From an uncultured Aurantimonas sp. (GTDB lineage: Bacteria; Pseudomonadota; Alphaproteobacteria; Rhizobiales; Rhizobiaceae), in assembly GCA_947488615.1 (NCBI GenBank), contig CANKZU010000008.1, positions 100,383-164,382 of the forward strand: 64,000 bases of DNA, in the 5' to 3' direction. Every line of letters begins with the position of its first letter. Position 1 is the stretch's first letter. Positions 63,888 to 64,000 of this stretch are shown here, piece after piece. The position numbers and the translations under genes are program-made. The notes beneath the pieces were generated by a model. That model did no database searches, was not told the DNA's origin, and saw only the letters and a program-made list of their open reading frames with translations.

Positions 63888-64000
63888 TCAGAATTCCTCC
63901 CAGCTTTCGGATTCGGCCTTGGGGGCCCGGGCGGCGCCGCCGCTGCCGGTGGTCTTCATCTGCGGCACGCCCCGCGACGGCGCGGCCGGCCTTGCCCGGT
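63888..64000 (-). CDS. Methyl-accepting chemotaxis protein, C-terminal end (5' part outside the window)
   Basis: The last 36 codons of a minus-strand frame enter from the right edge and end PKAESESWEEF. A flexible Gly/Ala/Pro/Arg stretch followed by a terminal xWxxF pentapeptide (SWEEF) is the CheR-docking tail of chemoreceptors in alphaproteobacteria. Only the tail is seen, so the call depends on that motif. A terminator lies 80 bases downstream. Confidence 0.6.
   Translation of the reverse strand, partial: RARPAAPSRGVPQMKTTGSGGAARAPKAESESWEEF

Noticed and set aside
1..64000. tRNA genes, rRNA genes, CRISPR arrays, integrases or insertion sequences
   Set aside because: None seen: no direct-repeat array, no transposase or integrase motif, and no cloverleaf with a GTTCRANNC T-arm that I could find by eye.

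Overview
The window is about 64 kb of GC-rich, densely coding chromosome. Gene content and order point to an alphaproteobacterium of the order Hyphomicrobiales (Rhizobiales). The markers are a dapD - (glycosidase, lytic transglycosylase) - dapE - truA - fmt - def - rmuC neighbourhood, an ffs - dnaX - ybaB - recR block, yejA-yejA-yejB-yejE-yejF with two binding proteins, an intracellular PhaZ, and dispersed palindromic elements starting TAGAGC. The genus cannot be fixed from the sequence alone. There is no prophage, insertion sequence, CRISPR array, rRNA or tRNA gene in the window.

Layout. 1-7.1 kb: organic-acid use, with tripartite tricarboxylate transporter genes (tctC, partial tctB), an HMG-CoA-lyase-like enzyme plus a class III CoA-transferase, a TAXI-type TRAP binding protein and malate synthase G. 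7.1-11 kb: a small secreted protein of unknown function, a PHB depolymerase with a long Ala/Lys/Pro-rich tail, a GNAT enzyme and a DUF1330 protein. 11-17.5 kb: pyrF, polA, a sugar kinase and an outer-membrane barrel. 17.6-22.6 kb: a TetR regulator divergent from an HpaB/AbfD-superfamily enzyme and a PrpE-like acyl-CoA synthetase, then a vapBC module. 22.7-30.7 kb: argB, rsgA, an orphan addiction-module antidote, an EamA exporter, a HAD nucleotidase, a trypsin-like protease and rmuC. 30.8-42 kb: def, fmt, truA, the dap genes, cell-wall enzymes, a LOG protein and a ChaN-like protein. 42-50.8 kb: recR, ybaB, dnaX, SRP RNA, a HIT protein, nudC, pheA, kdsB and a two-haem cytochrome c. 51-63.7 kb: a PBP4-type peptidase, the yej peptide transporter interrupted by a toxin-antitoxin pair and a zinc exporter gene, a Nudix hydrolase and a hydroxyacid dehydrogenase. 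The last 113 bases are the 3' end of a chemoreceptor gene.

Most genes are ordinary core functions, tightly packed and often joined by stop/start overlaps, including three TTGA overlaps with TTG starts. The most unusual observations are: (i) the HpaB/AbfD-like protein has lost two of the four iron-sulfur ligands of 4-hydroxybutyryl-CoA dehydratase; (ii) a PIN toxin-antitoxin pair and a CDF exporter gene sit between the permease and ATPase genes of yej with every junction overlapped or tight; (iii) palindromic elements supply the TAG stop codons of three genes, and one fills the whole fmt-truA gap; (iv) PhaZ carries a histone-H1-like tail; (v) a CycM-like cytochrome has two haem domains joined by a long Ala/Pro/Glu linker.
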